Assembly: GCA_002434305.1 (NCBI GenBank)
Contig: DJJU01000013.1
Coordinates: 124,001-188,000 of the forward strand
DNA: 64,000 nt
Direction: 5' to 3'
DNA from: Alicycliphilus sp. UBA6560
GTDB taxonomy: Bacteria; Pseudomonadota; Gammaproteobacteria; Burkholderiales; Burkholderiaceae_C
The notes beneath the pieces were generated by a model. That model did not search any database. It was given only the letters and a program-made list of their open reading frames with translations, and was not told the DNA's origin. Shown piece by piece: positions 42,423 to 50,748 of this stretch (position 1 is the first letter of the stretch; each line of letters starts with the position of its first letter). The translations under genes were made by a program, and so were the position numbers.

Positions 42423-44687
42423 ATGGCGGCACCTTGGGCGCATTCCGGTGGGCACTTGCTGGCCAGTCACTTGCACGCTGTGGCACGGATGGCGGCGGAT
42501 TTCGCGTCTGCCTGGCCCGATGGCGCCCCGTCTGCTGCCTGGGTGGAGCTGGCGGGCCGCTGGCACGACCTCGGCAAGTACCGCCCGGGCTTCCAGCGCT
42601 ACGTGCGCCAGAGCGAGGACGCGCACATCGAGCGCCCCGTAGGTGGACGCGAGAAAACCCACTCCGCCGCTGGTGCCCTGTGGGCCATGCAGCATCTGGG
42701 CGAGCGCCATGGCGAAAACGCGCGCCTGGCCGGCCGGGTGCTGGCCTATCTGATCGCCGGCCACCATGCGGGCATGGCCGATTGGGAGGAAGGCCTGAAG
42801 CCGCGCCTGGAGGCTGACGCCAGCACCATCGAGCTGCAGGAGGCCCTGGATGCCCAGCCACCCACCGCCGTACTGGACGCCGGCGACTTCGTGCCCACGC
42901 TGCGCAACATTCCTGGCGGGCCGGAGGGCTTCGCGCTGTGGCTGCGCATGCTGTTTTCCTGCCTGGTGGACGCCGACTTCCTGGACACCGAGGCGCACTT
43001 CGATGCCGCGCGCCCGAGCCGGCGCATCGGCTTTCCCACGCTGGCGCAGCTGCACGCGGCTTTCGACGCGCACATGGCCGCGCGGCCGGTGGCGCCAACG
43101 CCTGTTAACACCCTGCGCGCCGACATCCTGCGCCAGTGCCGCGAGAAGGCAGCGCTGGCGCCCGGCTTCTTCTCGCTCACCGTGCCCACCGGCGGCGGCA
43201 AGACGCTCTCCAGTCTGGCCTTCGCGCTGGCACACGCGCAGGCACATGGCCACCGGCGCGTCATCTACGCCATCCCCTACACCAGCATCATCGAGCAGAC
43301 CGCCGAGGTCTTTCGCGGCGTGTTCGCCGCGCTGGGCGACGAGGTGCTGATCGAGCACCACAGCCAGGCCGATGCCGCGCCCGAACAGGAAACCGCGCGC
43401 AGCCGCCTGGCGTGCGAGAACTGGGACGCGCCGCTGATCGTCACCACCAATGTGCAGCTGCTGGAGTCTCTTTTCGCCGCGCGCACCTCGCGCTGCCGCA
43501 AGCTGCACCGCATCGCCGGCAGCGTCATCGTGCTGGATGAGGCGCAGCAGCTGCCGCCCACTTTCTTGCAGCCCATCCTGGACGTGCTCAACTTGTTGGT
43601 GGCCCACTATGGCGTCACGGTGCTGCTGTGCACCGCCACGCAACCGGCGCTGGCCAGCAGCCAGTACTTCGACGCCAACAAGAATCTGCGCGGCCTGCAC
43701 AACGTGCGCGAGATCATCGACGACCCGGATGCGCTGTATGCCGCGCTGGGCCGGGTGCGGGTGCAGTTGCCCACCGACTGGAGCCCGCCCGCCGACTGGA
43801 GCGCCATCGCCGCGCAGCTGGCGCAGGAAGACTGCGTGCTGGCCATCGTGAACACCCGCAAGGCGGCGCGCACGCTGCACGCGCTGCTGCCGCCGGGGAC
43901 GCTGCACCTGTCGGCGCTGATGTGCGGCGCACACCGCCAGGCCGTGATCGCGCAGATCAAAGCACGCCTGCAGGCACGGCGCGAAGGCCGGGACCGCGCG
44001 CCCCTGCGCGTGGTGAGCACGCAGCTGGTCGAGGCCGGCGTGGACATGGACTTTCCTGTGGTCTGGCGCGCACTGGCCGGGCTGGACTCTATTGCCCAGG
44101 CCGCTGGGCGCTGCAACCGCGAGGGGCTGCTGCCGGACAAGGGCCGGGTGGTGGTGTTCGTGCCGCCCGAGCCGCCGCCGCCGGGCCACCTGCGCAAGGC
44201 CGCGCAGGCCTGCGTCAGCACGCTGCACGAACAGCAAGACGATCCGCTGGCGCGGCCGCTGTTCGAGCGCTACTTCCGATCCTTCTATTACACGCAGGAG
44301 CTGGACGCGCGCGGCATCGGGTCCATGCTGAAAGTCGATCCGCGCACGCTCGCCGTGCAGTTCGACAGCGCCGCACGTGCCTTTCGCCTGATCGACGACG
44401 AAGACAGCGCCAGCGTGGTGGTGCGCTACGCCGCCGCGCACGATGAGATCGCCCAGTGGCTGGCCACACTGCAGTCCGACGGCCCGCAGCGCTGGCTGAT
44501 GCGCAAGCTGCAGCGCTACACCGTCACCATCCCGCAGCGCATGGCCGCGCGCCTGCTGCAGCAGGGCAGCCTCACGCTGCCCCTGCCTGGCCTGTATGTG
44601 CAGGTGGATGCACAGAACCTGTACGACGACGTGCTGGGCTTGGTGGACGACGAGGCCATCTACAACCCCGGTGGCTTCGTCCCCTGA
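42423..44687 (+). CDS. cas3: CRISPR-associated helicase/nuclease Cas3 (type I-C)
   Basis: 754 residues. N-terminal HD nuclease: His18, the His48-Asp49 pair in WHDLGKYRPGF, His80 in KTHSAAGALW, and His114-His115 in IAGHHAG. SF2 helicase: Walker A VPTGGGKTLSSLAFALAH (about 254-271), IYAIPYTSIIEQTAEVF, the DEAQ box VLDEAQQLPPTF (about 371-381), LLCTATQPAL and QAAGRCNREG. It is recruited by Cascade and unwinds and degrades target DNA. First gene of the operon. Codons 8-19 are identical to the reverse complement of spacer 62 of the adjacent array. Confidence 0.97.
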   Translation: MAAPWAHSGGHLLASHLHAVARMAADFASAWPDGAPSAAWVELAGRWHDLGKYRPGFQRYVRQSEDAHIERPVGGREKTHSAAGALWAMQHLGERHGENARLAGRVLAYLIAGHHAGMADWEEGLKPRLEADASTIELQEALDAQPPTAVLDAGDFVPTLRNIPGGPEGFALWLRMLFSCLVDADFLDTEAHFDAARPSRRIGFPTLAQLHAAFDAHMAARPVAPTPVNTLRADILRQCREKAALAPGFFSLTVPTGGGKTLSSLAFALAHAQAHGHRRVIYAIPYTSIIEQTAEVFRGVFAALGDEVLIEHHSQADAAPEQETARSRLACENWDAPLIVTTNVQLLESLFAARTSRCRKLHRIAGSVIVLDEAQQLPPTFLQPILDVLNLLVAHYGVTVLLCTATQPALASSQYFDANKNLRGLHNVREIIDDPDALYAALGRVRVQLPTDWSPPADWSAIAAQLAQEDCVLAIVNTRKAARTLHALLPPGTLHLSALMCGAHRQAVIAQIKARLQARREGRDRAPLRVVSTQLVEAGVDMDFPVVWRALAGLDSIAQAAGRCNREGLLPDKGRVVVFVPPEPPPPGHLRKAAQACVSTLHEQQDDPLARPLFERYFRSFYYTQELDARGIGSMLKVDPRTLAVQFDSAARAFRLIDDEDSASVVVRYAAAHDEIAQWLATLQSDGPQRWLMRKLQRYTVTIPQRMAARLLQQGSLTLPLPGLYVQVDAQNLYDDVLGLVDDEAIYNPGGFVP
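42445..42478 (-). other. Self-protospacer in cas3 matching spacer 62
   Basis: This 34-nt stretch of cas3 is the exact reverse complement of spacer 62 (55085-55118): it begins CCGGTGGGCAC and ends CTTGCACGC, with no mismatch. In crRNA orientation the base triplet 5' of the protospacer is ACA, not the type I-C TTC. A TTC (42443-42445) sits at the opposite end, overlapping the last base. Confidence 0.95.
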
Positions 44688-44714
44688 ACGCCCGTACCCA
44701 TCCCAAGGAGTGCC

Positions 44715-45368
44715 ATGAACCGCTTTTGCCTGGAGGTCTCCGGCCCGCTGGCCTGCTTCACCCGCCCCGAGATGAAGGTCGAGCGCGTGTCGTACGAGGT
44801 CATGACGCCCTCTGCGGCGCGCGCCGTGTTCGAGTCCATCCTGTGGAAACCCGAGATCCGCTGGCGTGTACGCTGCATTGAGGTGCTGCGCCCCATCCGC
44901 TGGATGAACCTGCGGCGCAACGAGGTCAGCGCTGTCGTGTCCACGCGCAACGTGCAGCAGGCGATGGCGGCGGGCAGCGGCAGCCTGGCGCTGTACGTCG
45001 AGGACGAGCGCCAGCAGCGCGCCAGCCTGCTGTTGCGCGATGTCGCCTACCGCATCCATGCCGAGCTGTCTTTGGCGCCGCAGGCGCGCGACCCCCTGGC
45101 CAAGTACACCGAGATGTTCGCGCGTCGCGCGCGCAAGGGCCAGTGCGTAAACCAGCCCTACCTGGGCTGCCGCGAGTTCGCCGCGCACTTCCGGCTGGTC
45201 GAGCCGCAGGAGGCACATAGCCCGCCGCTGGATGAAACCCGCGCCCTGGGCTGGATGCTGCACGACCTGGATTTCAGCCAGCCGCACGACCCACAGCCGC
45301 GTTTCTTCGACGCGCGGCTGGAGGCGGGGCGGATACAGGTGCCTGATTTCTCGGAGACCCGCGCATGA
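44715..45368 (+). CDS. cas5c: Cas5 (type I-C, Cas5d/Cas5c; crRNA-processing subunit)
   Basis: 217 residues. It opens MNRFCLEVSGPLACFTRPEM and has VSYEVMTPSAARAVFESILW, RWRVRCIEVLRPIRWMNLRR and CVNQPYLGCREFAAHFRLVE, all typical of the I-C Cas5. In this subtype, which lacks Cas6, Cas5 cuts the pre-crRNA and caps the 5' handle. It lies 27 bp after cas3, and its stop overlaps the cas8 start (ATGA). Confidence 0.95.
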   Translation: MNRFCLEVSGPLACFTRPEMKVERVSYEVMTPSAARAVFESILWKPEIRWRVRCIEVLRPIRWMNLRRNEVSAVVSTRNVQQAMAAGSGSLALYVEDERQQRASLLLRDVAYRIHAELSLAPQARDPLAKYTEMFARRARKGQCVNQPYLGCREFAAHFRLVEPQEAHSPPLDETRALGWMLHDLDFSQPHDPQPRFFDARLEAGRIQVPDFSETRA

Positions 45369-47158
45369 TCCTGCACGCCCTCGACGAGTACTACCGTCGC
45401 AAGTGCGACGACCCCGACCCGGCGCAGCGCCTGCCGGATTTCGGCTGGGAAACCAAGGAGATTCCTTTCATCCTGGACATCGATGCAGATGGCGCGCTGG
45501 TGCAGCTGTGCGACACGCGCGAGCTGCAGGGCAAGAAGAAGGTGGCGCAGGCGTTTCGCGTGCCGATGGCGGTCAAACGGGCCTCTGGCGTCGTCGCCAA
45601 TCTGCTGTGGGACACGCTGGAATACGTGCTCGGCGTCGATACCAAAGGAAAGCCCGAGCGCGTCGCCGAACAGCACGCGGCTTTTCGCGCACGCATGGCG
45701 GCGCTGCCCGCACAGGCCCAAGCCGACGTGGGCCTGCAGGCGGTACTGCGATTCTTGGAGGGCTTCGATCCGGCCGCCCTGCACCACCACCCCGCCTGGG
45801 CTGAGATGCTGGAGACCAACCCGCTGCTCAGCCTGCGCCTGCACGGTGACGAAGGGCTGGTCTGCCAGCGCCCAGCGGTGGCGCAGGCGGTGCGGACCAT
45901 GGCTGCCGCAGAGGACGACGAGGGCGGCGCCAGTGCCATGTGCTTGGTCAGCGGCATGCACGGCCCGGTGCAGCGCCTGCACGCCGCCATCAAGGGCGTC
46001 TGGGGCGCGCAGACCTCGGGTGCCAATATCGTCTCGTTCAATGCGCGCGCTTTCGAGTCCTATGGCAAGACCGAGCGCCAGGGCGAGAACGCCCCGGTCG
46101 GCCGCGCCGCTGCGTTTGCCTACACCACTGCGCTGAACCACCTGCTGCGCAAAGACTCGCGCCAGCGCATGCAGGTGGGCGATGCCTCGACGGTGTTCTG
46201 GACAGAAAAGGCAGCGCCGTTCGAGACCCTGTTCGGCGACGTGTTCCAGGACGACCCGGACCAGGCCGGCGCTGTGCGCGCCCTGCTGGAGGCGCTGCAC
46301 AGCGGCCGTCTGGCTGGCCCCGAGGGCGACAACCGCTTCCATGTGCTGGGCCTGGCGCCCAACGCCGCGCGCATCAGCGTGCGCTTCTATCACTGCCTGC
46401 CGCTGCGCGAGCTGGGCCGGCGCGTTGCACGGCACTTCGAGGATTTGAAGCTGGTGCATGGCCCGAACGAAGCACCCTACCCGTCGCTGTTTCGCCTGCT
46501 CACCGCCGTGGCGCTGCAGGGCAAGGCTGACAACGTGCCGCCCAGCTTGGGCGGGGGCATCGTCAATGCGGTGCTGGCCGGCGAGAACGCGCCCTACCCG
46601 CGCCTGTGGCTGAACGCTGCCGTGGGCCGCTGCCGCGCCGAGCGCCAGGTGACCTACCTGCGCGCCGCCGCCCTCAAGGCCTGCCTGAACCGCCAGATCC
46701 GTTTGCACCCCTCGTCAGAAAAGGAGTTCCTGCCCATGCTCGACCTTGCCAACCCGCACCCGGCCTACCGGCTCGGGCGGCTCTTCGCTGTGCTGGAAAA
46801 GGCCCAGGAAGAAGCCAGCCCGGGCCTGAACGCCACCATCCGCGACCGCTACTACGGCGCCGCCTCCAGCACGCCGGTGGCGGTGTTCACCACGCTGCTG
46901 CGGCTGAAGAATGCGCACCTGAAAAAGCTCAACCCGGCCCGCGCACAGTGGTTCGAAAAGCTGCTGGGGGAGGTGCTGGCGCCGGTGGCGGAATTTCCCG
47001 CGCACCTGGCGTTGCCCGACCAGGGCCGCTTCGCGCTGGGTTACTACCACCAGCGCCAGGACTTCTTCACCAAAAAGCCCGATACCGCTTCGCCCGGTAC
47101 ACCCGATACCCCCAACGTTCCCGAAACCGCCGATACCTCCGAAGGAGCAGCCGCATGA
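45365..47158 (+). CDS. cas8c: Cas8c/Csd1 (type I-C Cascade large subunit)
   Basis: 597 residues, the expected size. It begins MILHALDEYYRRKCDDPD and has the Csd1-type blocks CLVSGMHGPVQRLHAAIKGV, TSGANIVSFNARAFESYGK, FAYTTALNHLL, STVFWTEKAAPFE, RISVRFYHCLPLRELGRRVA and HPAYRLGRLFAVLEKAQEEA. The large subunit recognises the PAM in target DNA. In I-C its gene also encodes an internal small subunit (Cas11c) from an alternative start; I did not pin that start here. It overlaps both cas5 and cas7 by 4 nt. Confidence 0.95.
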   Translation: MILHALDEYYRRKCDDPDPAQRLPDFGWETKEIPFILDIDADGALVQLCDTRELQGKKKVAQAFRVPMAVKRASGVVANLLWDTLEYVLGVDTKGKPERVAEQHAAFRARMAALPAQAQADVGLQAVLRFLEGFDPAALHHHPAWAEMLETNPLLSLRLHGDEGLVCQRPAVAQAVRTMAAAEDDEGGASAMCLVSGMHGPVQRLHAAIKGVWGAQTSGANIVSFNARAFESYGKTERQGENAPVGRAAAFAYTTALNHLLRKDSRQRMQVGDASTVFWTEKAAPFETLFGDVFQDDPDQAGAVRALLEALHSGRLAGPEGDNRFHVLGLAPNAARISVRFYHCLPLRELGRRVARHFEDLKLVHGPNEAPYPSLFRLLTAVALQGKADNVPPSLGGGIVNAVLAGENAPYPRLWLNAAVGRCRAERQVTYLRAAALKACLNRQIRLHPSSEKEFLPMLDLANPHPAYRLGRLFAVLEKAQEEASPGLNATIRDRYYGAASSTPVAVFTTLLRLKNAHLKKLNPARAQWFEKLLGEVLAPVAEFPAHLALPDQGRFALGYYHQRQDFFTKKPDTASPGTPDTPNVPETADTSEGAAA

Positions 47159-48141
47159 GCCTCACCCAACGCCACGACTTCGTCCTCGTCTTCGACGTGC
47201 GGGACGGCAACCCCAACGGCGACCCTGACGCGGGCAACATGCCGCGCCTGGACGCCGAGACCGGCCATGGCCTGGTCACCGATGTGGCCCTCAAGCGCAA
47301 GGTGCGCAACTTCGTCGCGCTGGTAAAGGACCAGAGCCAGGACGCGCCCGGGCCTGGCGAAAAGCGCTTCGAGATCTACGTGCGCGAAAAGGCCATCCTG
47401 AACCACCAGAACCAACGCGCCTATTCGGCATTAAATCTGGCCCCAGCCCTTGAGGAGCAAGCGCAAGCAGCTATCGAAAGCGAAGCGACCGACGGCAAGA
47501 AGAAAAAACCCGCCAAGGAAAAACGCAAGGGCAGCGCCGACGACGTGCAGCAGGCGCGCCAGTGGATGTGCCAGAACTTCTTCGACGTGCGTACCTTCGG
47601 CGCCGTCATGTCCATTGGCGTCAACTGCGGTCAGGTGCGCGGCCCGGTGCAGCTGACCTTCGCGCGCTCGGTCGAGCCCATCGTGGCGCTGGAGCATTCC
47701 ATTACCCGCATAGCCGTGGCCACCGAGGCCGAGGCGGAAAAGCAGCAGGGTGACAACCGCACCATGGGCCGCAAGCACACTGTGCCCTATGGCCTGTATG
47801 TGGCGCATGGCTTTGTCTCCTCTTTCCTGGCCAAGCAGACCGGCTTCGGGCAGGACGACCTGGAGTTGCTGTGGCAGGCCCTGGGGCAGATGTTCGAGCA
47901 CGACCGCTCTGCGGCACGCGGCGAGATGGCCACGCGCGGCCTATACGTCTTCCAGCACGACAGCGAACTGGGCAACGCTCCTGCGCATGCCTTGTTCGAA
48001 CGCTTGAAAGTGACACCGCGCGAGGCAGGCCGAGTGGCGCGTAGCTTCGACGCCTATGACGTGGTCTTTGACGATCAGGACGTAGCGGTGGGCACGCAGG
48101 TGCAGGCCGCGCCGGGCGTCACGCTGCGCCGCATGTACTGA
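47155..48141 (+). CDS. cas7c: Cas7 (Csd2, type I-C Cascade backbone)
   Basis: 328 residues, somewhat long for the family. It begins with RHDFVLVFDVRDGNPNGDP and DAGNMPRLDAETGHGLVTD, followed by VRTFGAVMSIGVNCGQVRG, PVQLTFARSVEPIV, MGRKHTVPYGLYVAHGFVS and NMFEHDRSAARGEM-like MFEHDRSAARGEMATRGLYV. Between QRAYSALNL and ARQWMCQNFFDVRTFG lies an expanded loop (about residues 93-131) where the family, as I know it, has only a short linker. The first 18 residues of it are encoded by a copy of the dispersed palindromic repeat; a Lys-rich stretch follows. Cas7 subunits coat the crRNA spacer. Confidence 0.95.
   Translation: MSLTQRHDFVLVFDVRDGNPNGDPDAGNMPRLDAETGHGLVTDVALKRKVRNFVALVKDQSQDAPGPGEKRFEIYVREKAILNHQNQRAYSALNLAPALEEQAQAAIESEATDGKKKKPAKEKRKGSADDVQQARQWMCQNFFDVRTFGAVMSIGVNCGQVRGPVQLTFARSVEPIVALEHSITRIAVATEAEAEKQQGDNRTMGRKHTVPYGLYVAHGFVSSFLAKQTGFGQDDLELLWQALGQMFEHDRSAARGEMATRGLYVFQHDSELGNAPAHALFERLKVTPREAGRVARSFDAYDVVFDDQDVAVGTQVQAAPGVTLRRMY
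47431..47484 (+). repeat. ~50-bp palindromic repeat copy inside cas7
   Basis: AAATCTGGCCCCAGCCCTTG, GAGCAAGCGCAAGCAGCTATC, GAAAGCGAA aligns without gaps to the intergenic copy at 25867-25918, including the CAAGCGC arm and the AGCTATC(A/G)AAAG tail. Read in frame it gives LAPALEEQAQAAIES. The intergenic copy at 951-1002, in the same relative frame, gives PPALDAQALAAHFS. The stem has decayed relative to the intergenic copies. Confidence 0.75.
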
Positions 48142-48151
48142 TCGAGTTGCT

Positions 48152-48511
48152 GTGAGGGCACTGCTCACCGACTTCGAAAGCCGCTCCATCCGGCGGCTGT
48201 ACCGCGACGAGAGCGCAACCTGGTGGTTCTCGGTGACCGACGTCGTGCAGGTCCTCACCTATCCACCAGATGATCTAGCGGCGCGCGAATATTGGAACCA
48301 GCTCAAGCGCCGGTTGGTGACCGAGAGCAGCCAATTGGTGTCGGCCAGTCACCGGCTGAAAATACCCGCCGCCGCCGACGAGAAGCAGCGATTTACCGAC
48401 CACGCCACTGCCGAGACCTTGCTGCGTCTGATGCAAGCGGTGCTGAGCCCCAGAGCCGAGCCCAACAAGCCGTGGCTGGCCAAGGTGGGCCTCCCCAGCT
48501 CACAGGCCTGA
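48152..48511 (+). CDS. Truncated Bro-N (phage antirepressor-type) domain protein inside the cas operon
   Basis: 119 residues starting at GTG. The Bro-N pattern is clear: SIRRLYRDESATWWFSVTDV, VQVLTYPPDDLAAREYWNQL, KRRLVTESSQLVSASHRLK, FTDHATAETLLRLMQAVLSP and RAEPNKPWLAKVG. The protein stops right after this domain, whereas DinD/RhuM-like relatives run on for another 100-200 residues. It lies 10 bp after cas7 and 3 bp before cas4, so it is co-transcribed and probably translationally coupled. Such a gene is not part of the known I-C operon. It may be a decayed insertion or a recruited DNA-binding regulator. Confidence 0.8.
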   Translation: MRALLTDFESRSIRRLYRDESATWWFSVTDVVQVLTYPPDDLAAREYWNQLKRRLVTESSQLVSASHRLKIPAAADEKQRFTDHATAETLLRLMQAVLSPRAEPNKPWLAKVGLPSSQA

Positions 48512-48514
48512 GCC

Positions 48515-49156
48515 ATGCCAGAGGCCCCAGACCCCATCCCCCTGTCGGCGCTGCAGCACTGGTGCTACTGCCCGCGCCAGTGCGGACTGATTCATCTGGA
48601 GCAGGCCTTCGACGACAACGTGCACACGTTGCGCGGGCAGGCTGTACATGCGCGCACCGATCAGCCGGGTGTTGAAACCGCCAGAGGCACGCGCGTGGAG
48701 CGCGCCCTGCCGCTGTGGCACGACACGCTGGGGCTGGTGGGCAAGTCCGACGTGGTGGAGTTTCTGCCTGGTGGCGCGCCTTACCCGGTGGAGTACAAGC
48801 ACGGCAGCCGGCACAAGGCGGCCGACATTGCGGCCTGCGACGACCTGCAGCTGGCGGGCCAGGCTCTGTGCCTGGAGGCCATGACCGGCCTGCCCGTACA
48901 TGAGGGCGCTCTCTACTACGCCAGCTCCCGCCGCCGCCGGGTCGTGGCCATCGACGAGGGTTTGCGCGCGCAAGTGGCTGAAACGGCGCGGGCTATTCGG
49001 CAGATGTTGGCAAGTGGCCGATTGCCAGCCCCTCTGGCCGGGGAGCAGGCGGCGAAGCGCTGCAGGGGCTGCTCGCTCATCGAGCGTTGCCAGCCGCAGG
49101 CCACGCATGCGGGCCTGGCGGCAGCTCGCCGCCTCTTGTTCGACCCCGATGCGTAG
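48515..49156 (+). CDS. cas4: Cas4 (RecB-like exonuclease, spacer acquisition)
   Basis: 213 residues. The iron-sulfur cysteines are in HWCYCPRQCGLIH at the N-terminus and CRGCSLIERC at the C-terminus. The RecB nuclease motifs are LPLWHDTLGLVGKSDVVEF (Asp), PYPVEYKHGSRHKAADIA (Glu and Lys) and DDLQLAGQALCLEAM (Gln). In type I-C Cas4 trims prespacers, checks the PAM and sets spacer orientation with Cas1-Cas2. This is relevant to the apparently reversed spacer 62. It is 23 bp before cas1. Confidence 0.96.
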   Translation: MPEAPDPIPLSALQHWCYCPRQCGLIHLEQAFDDNVHTLRGQAVHARTDQPGVETARGTRVERALPLWHDTLGLVGKSDVVEFLPGGAPYPVEYKHGSRHKAADIAACDDLQLAGQALCLEAMTGLPVHEGALYYASSRRRRVVAIDEGLRAQVAETARAIRQMLASGRLPAPLAGEQAAKRCRGCSLIERCQPQATHAGLAAARRLLFDPDA

Positions 49157-49179
49157 CGCGGCCATCAGGAAGCACTGCC

Positions 49180-50208
49180 ATGCAACTACTCAACACCTTG
49201 TACGTCACGCAACCCGAGGCCTGGCTGAGGCTGGACAACGACACGCTGCGCGTGGAAATCGAGCGTGAAACGCGGCTGCGCGTTCCGTTGCACCACCTGT
49301 CTGCGGTCGTGTGCTTCGGACATGCAGGCCTGTCCGCGCCTTTAATGCACCGCCTGGCGGATGACGCCATCGCACTGGTGCTGCTGGACGACAACGGGCG
49401 CTTCAAGGCCCGCCTGGAGGGTGCGGTGAGCGGCAACGTGCTGCTGCGGCAGGCGCAGTTTCAGCGCCTGGCAGATGAGGGCTTCACGCTGGACATGGCG
49501 CGCGCCTGCGTGGCCGGGAAGATCAAGAACTGCCGCCAGGTGCTGCAGCGCGGAGCACGCGAGGCCAAGTCTGAGCAGGAGGCGGCCTTGCTGACGCGCT
49601 TGGCCAACGATCTGGCCGCCAGCTTGCGCGCCCTGCCCGAGGCAGGCAGCCTGGACAGTGTGCGAGGCGTCGAAGGCGAGGCGGCAAGGCAGTATTTCAG
49701 CGGTCTGAACTTGCTGGTGCGCCCTGACCAGCGTGCCGTCTTCGCGATGGATGGGCGCACGCGCCGGCCGCCGCGAGACCGCTTCAATGCACTGCTGTCT
49801 TTTCTGTATGCCATGTGGATGAACGATTGCCGCAGCGCAATCGAAGCCGCAGGGCTGGACCCACAGGCGGGCTTTCTGCATGCGCTGCGCCCCGGCCGGG
49901 CGGCGCTTGCATTGGATTTGATGGAGGAATTTCGTCCCTGGGCCGACCGCTTGGCCCTGACCCTCATCAATCGCGGGCAGTTGTCGGCCGGAGACTTCAC
50001 GGTGCGGGAAGGGGGCGCTGTATCACTGGAGTCCGATGCACGCAAGGCCGTGGTCATCGCTTTTCAGGAGCGCAAAAAGGATGAGATCAACCATCCCTTG
50101 CTGGCGCAGTCGGTGCCCTTGGGCCTCGTGCCGCTGGTTCAGGCGCGGCTGATGGCTCGTGCGGTGCGTGACAGCGCAGCCCCCTATATACCTTTCGTGG
50201 CGAAGTAG
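49180..50208 (+). CDS. cas1: Cas1 integrase (type I-C)
   Basis: 342 residues from the ATG at 49180 (MQLLNTLYVTQPEAWLRLDN). The metal-binding acid lies in SVRGVEGEAARQYF. The catalytic His and acidic pair lie in GFLHALRPGRAALALDLMEE. It integrates prespacers at the leader-proximal repeat together with Cas2. An in-frame start 93 nt upstream would overlap cas4 and is unlike the family. Nine base pairs separate it from cas2. Confidence 0.97.
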   Translation: MQLLNTLYVTQPEAWLRLDNDTLRVEIERETRLRVPLHHLSAVVCFGHAGLSAPLMHRLADDAIALVLLDDNGRFKARLEGAVSGNVLLRQAQFQRLADEGFTLDMARACVAGKIKNCRQVLQRGAREAKSEQEAALLTRLANDLAASLRALPEAGSLDSVRGVEGEAARQYFSGLNLLVRPDQRAVFAMDGRTRRPPRDRFNALLSFLYAMWMNDCRSAIEAAGLDPQAGFLHALRPGRAALALDLMEEFRPWADRLALTLINRGQLSAGDFTVREGGAVSLESDARKAVVIAFQERKKDEINHPLLAQSVPLGLVPLVQARLMARAVRDSAAPYIPFVAK

Positions 50209-50217
50209 GAGATCGCC

Positions 50218-50508
50218 ATGCTGGTGCTGGTCTGTTACGACGTCAATACGGAAACCAAAGCGGGCCGGCGGCGCTTGCGCCGCGTAGCCAAGGTGTGTGA
50301 AGGCACAGGCCAGCGCGTGCAGAAATCGGTCTTCGAATGCCAGCTTGACGTGGCCCTGTTTGAAGAGCTGGAGCGCCGGCTGCTGGCGGAAATTGATCCT
50401 TTGCAGGATTGCCTGCGGCTATACCGGATTCCCGGCACCCGTGGCTTTGAAGTGCTGGAACACGGAGCCTTCAAAGCAACGGATTTCGATAGCCCGCTCG
50501 TGCTGTAA
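50218..50508 (+). CDS. cas2: Cas2 (type I-C)
   Basis: 96 residues. It has the ferredoxin-like Cas2 fold: MLVLVCYDVNTETKAGRRRL with the conserved Asp8, VAKVCEGTGQRVQKSVFECQ and LDVALFEELERRLLAEIDP. It bridges two Cas1 dimers in the acquisition complex. Last gene of the operon. The CRISPR leader begins directly after it. Confidence 0.97.
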   Translation: MLVLVCYDVNTETKAGRRRLRRVAKVCEGTGQRVQKSVFECQLDVALFEELERRLLAEIDPLQDCLRLYRIPGTRGFEVLEHGAFKATDFDSPLVL

Positions 50509-50748
50509 GAGAAGGCAATGCGCGGCTTTCGGCGGGAGCGTAGCTTCCCCGCTGCATGCTATGGTGACTGCCGCGAACCCTAAGTGATGCCATTTTTCAT
50601 GCGAGGTTCGCGCGCTTCGCAAGCCATTGTTTTTCCGGTGTTTTATTTCTTCTCACGCTTATTTTGCTTTCGAACTTCCAGCCATCCGGACGAGGTTCGC
50701 GCGGAGCGTGGGAAAAACGCTTTGGGTGCAATGGCTTCCAGGCGAGGC
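50509..50748 (+). promoter_or_regulatory. CRISPR leader
   Basis: 240 bp between cas2 and repeat 1, AT-rich in its centre (50584-50680). It contains a 13-bp direct repeat CGAGGTTCGCGCG at 50602-50614 and 50691-50703. Repeats are uniform at this end and degenerate at the far end, so new spacers enter here and the array is read to the right, away from cas2. The promoter of the pre-crRNA should lie in this segment. No coding function is visible. Confidence 0.8.
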
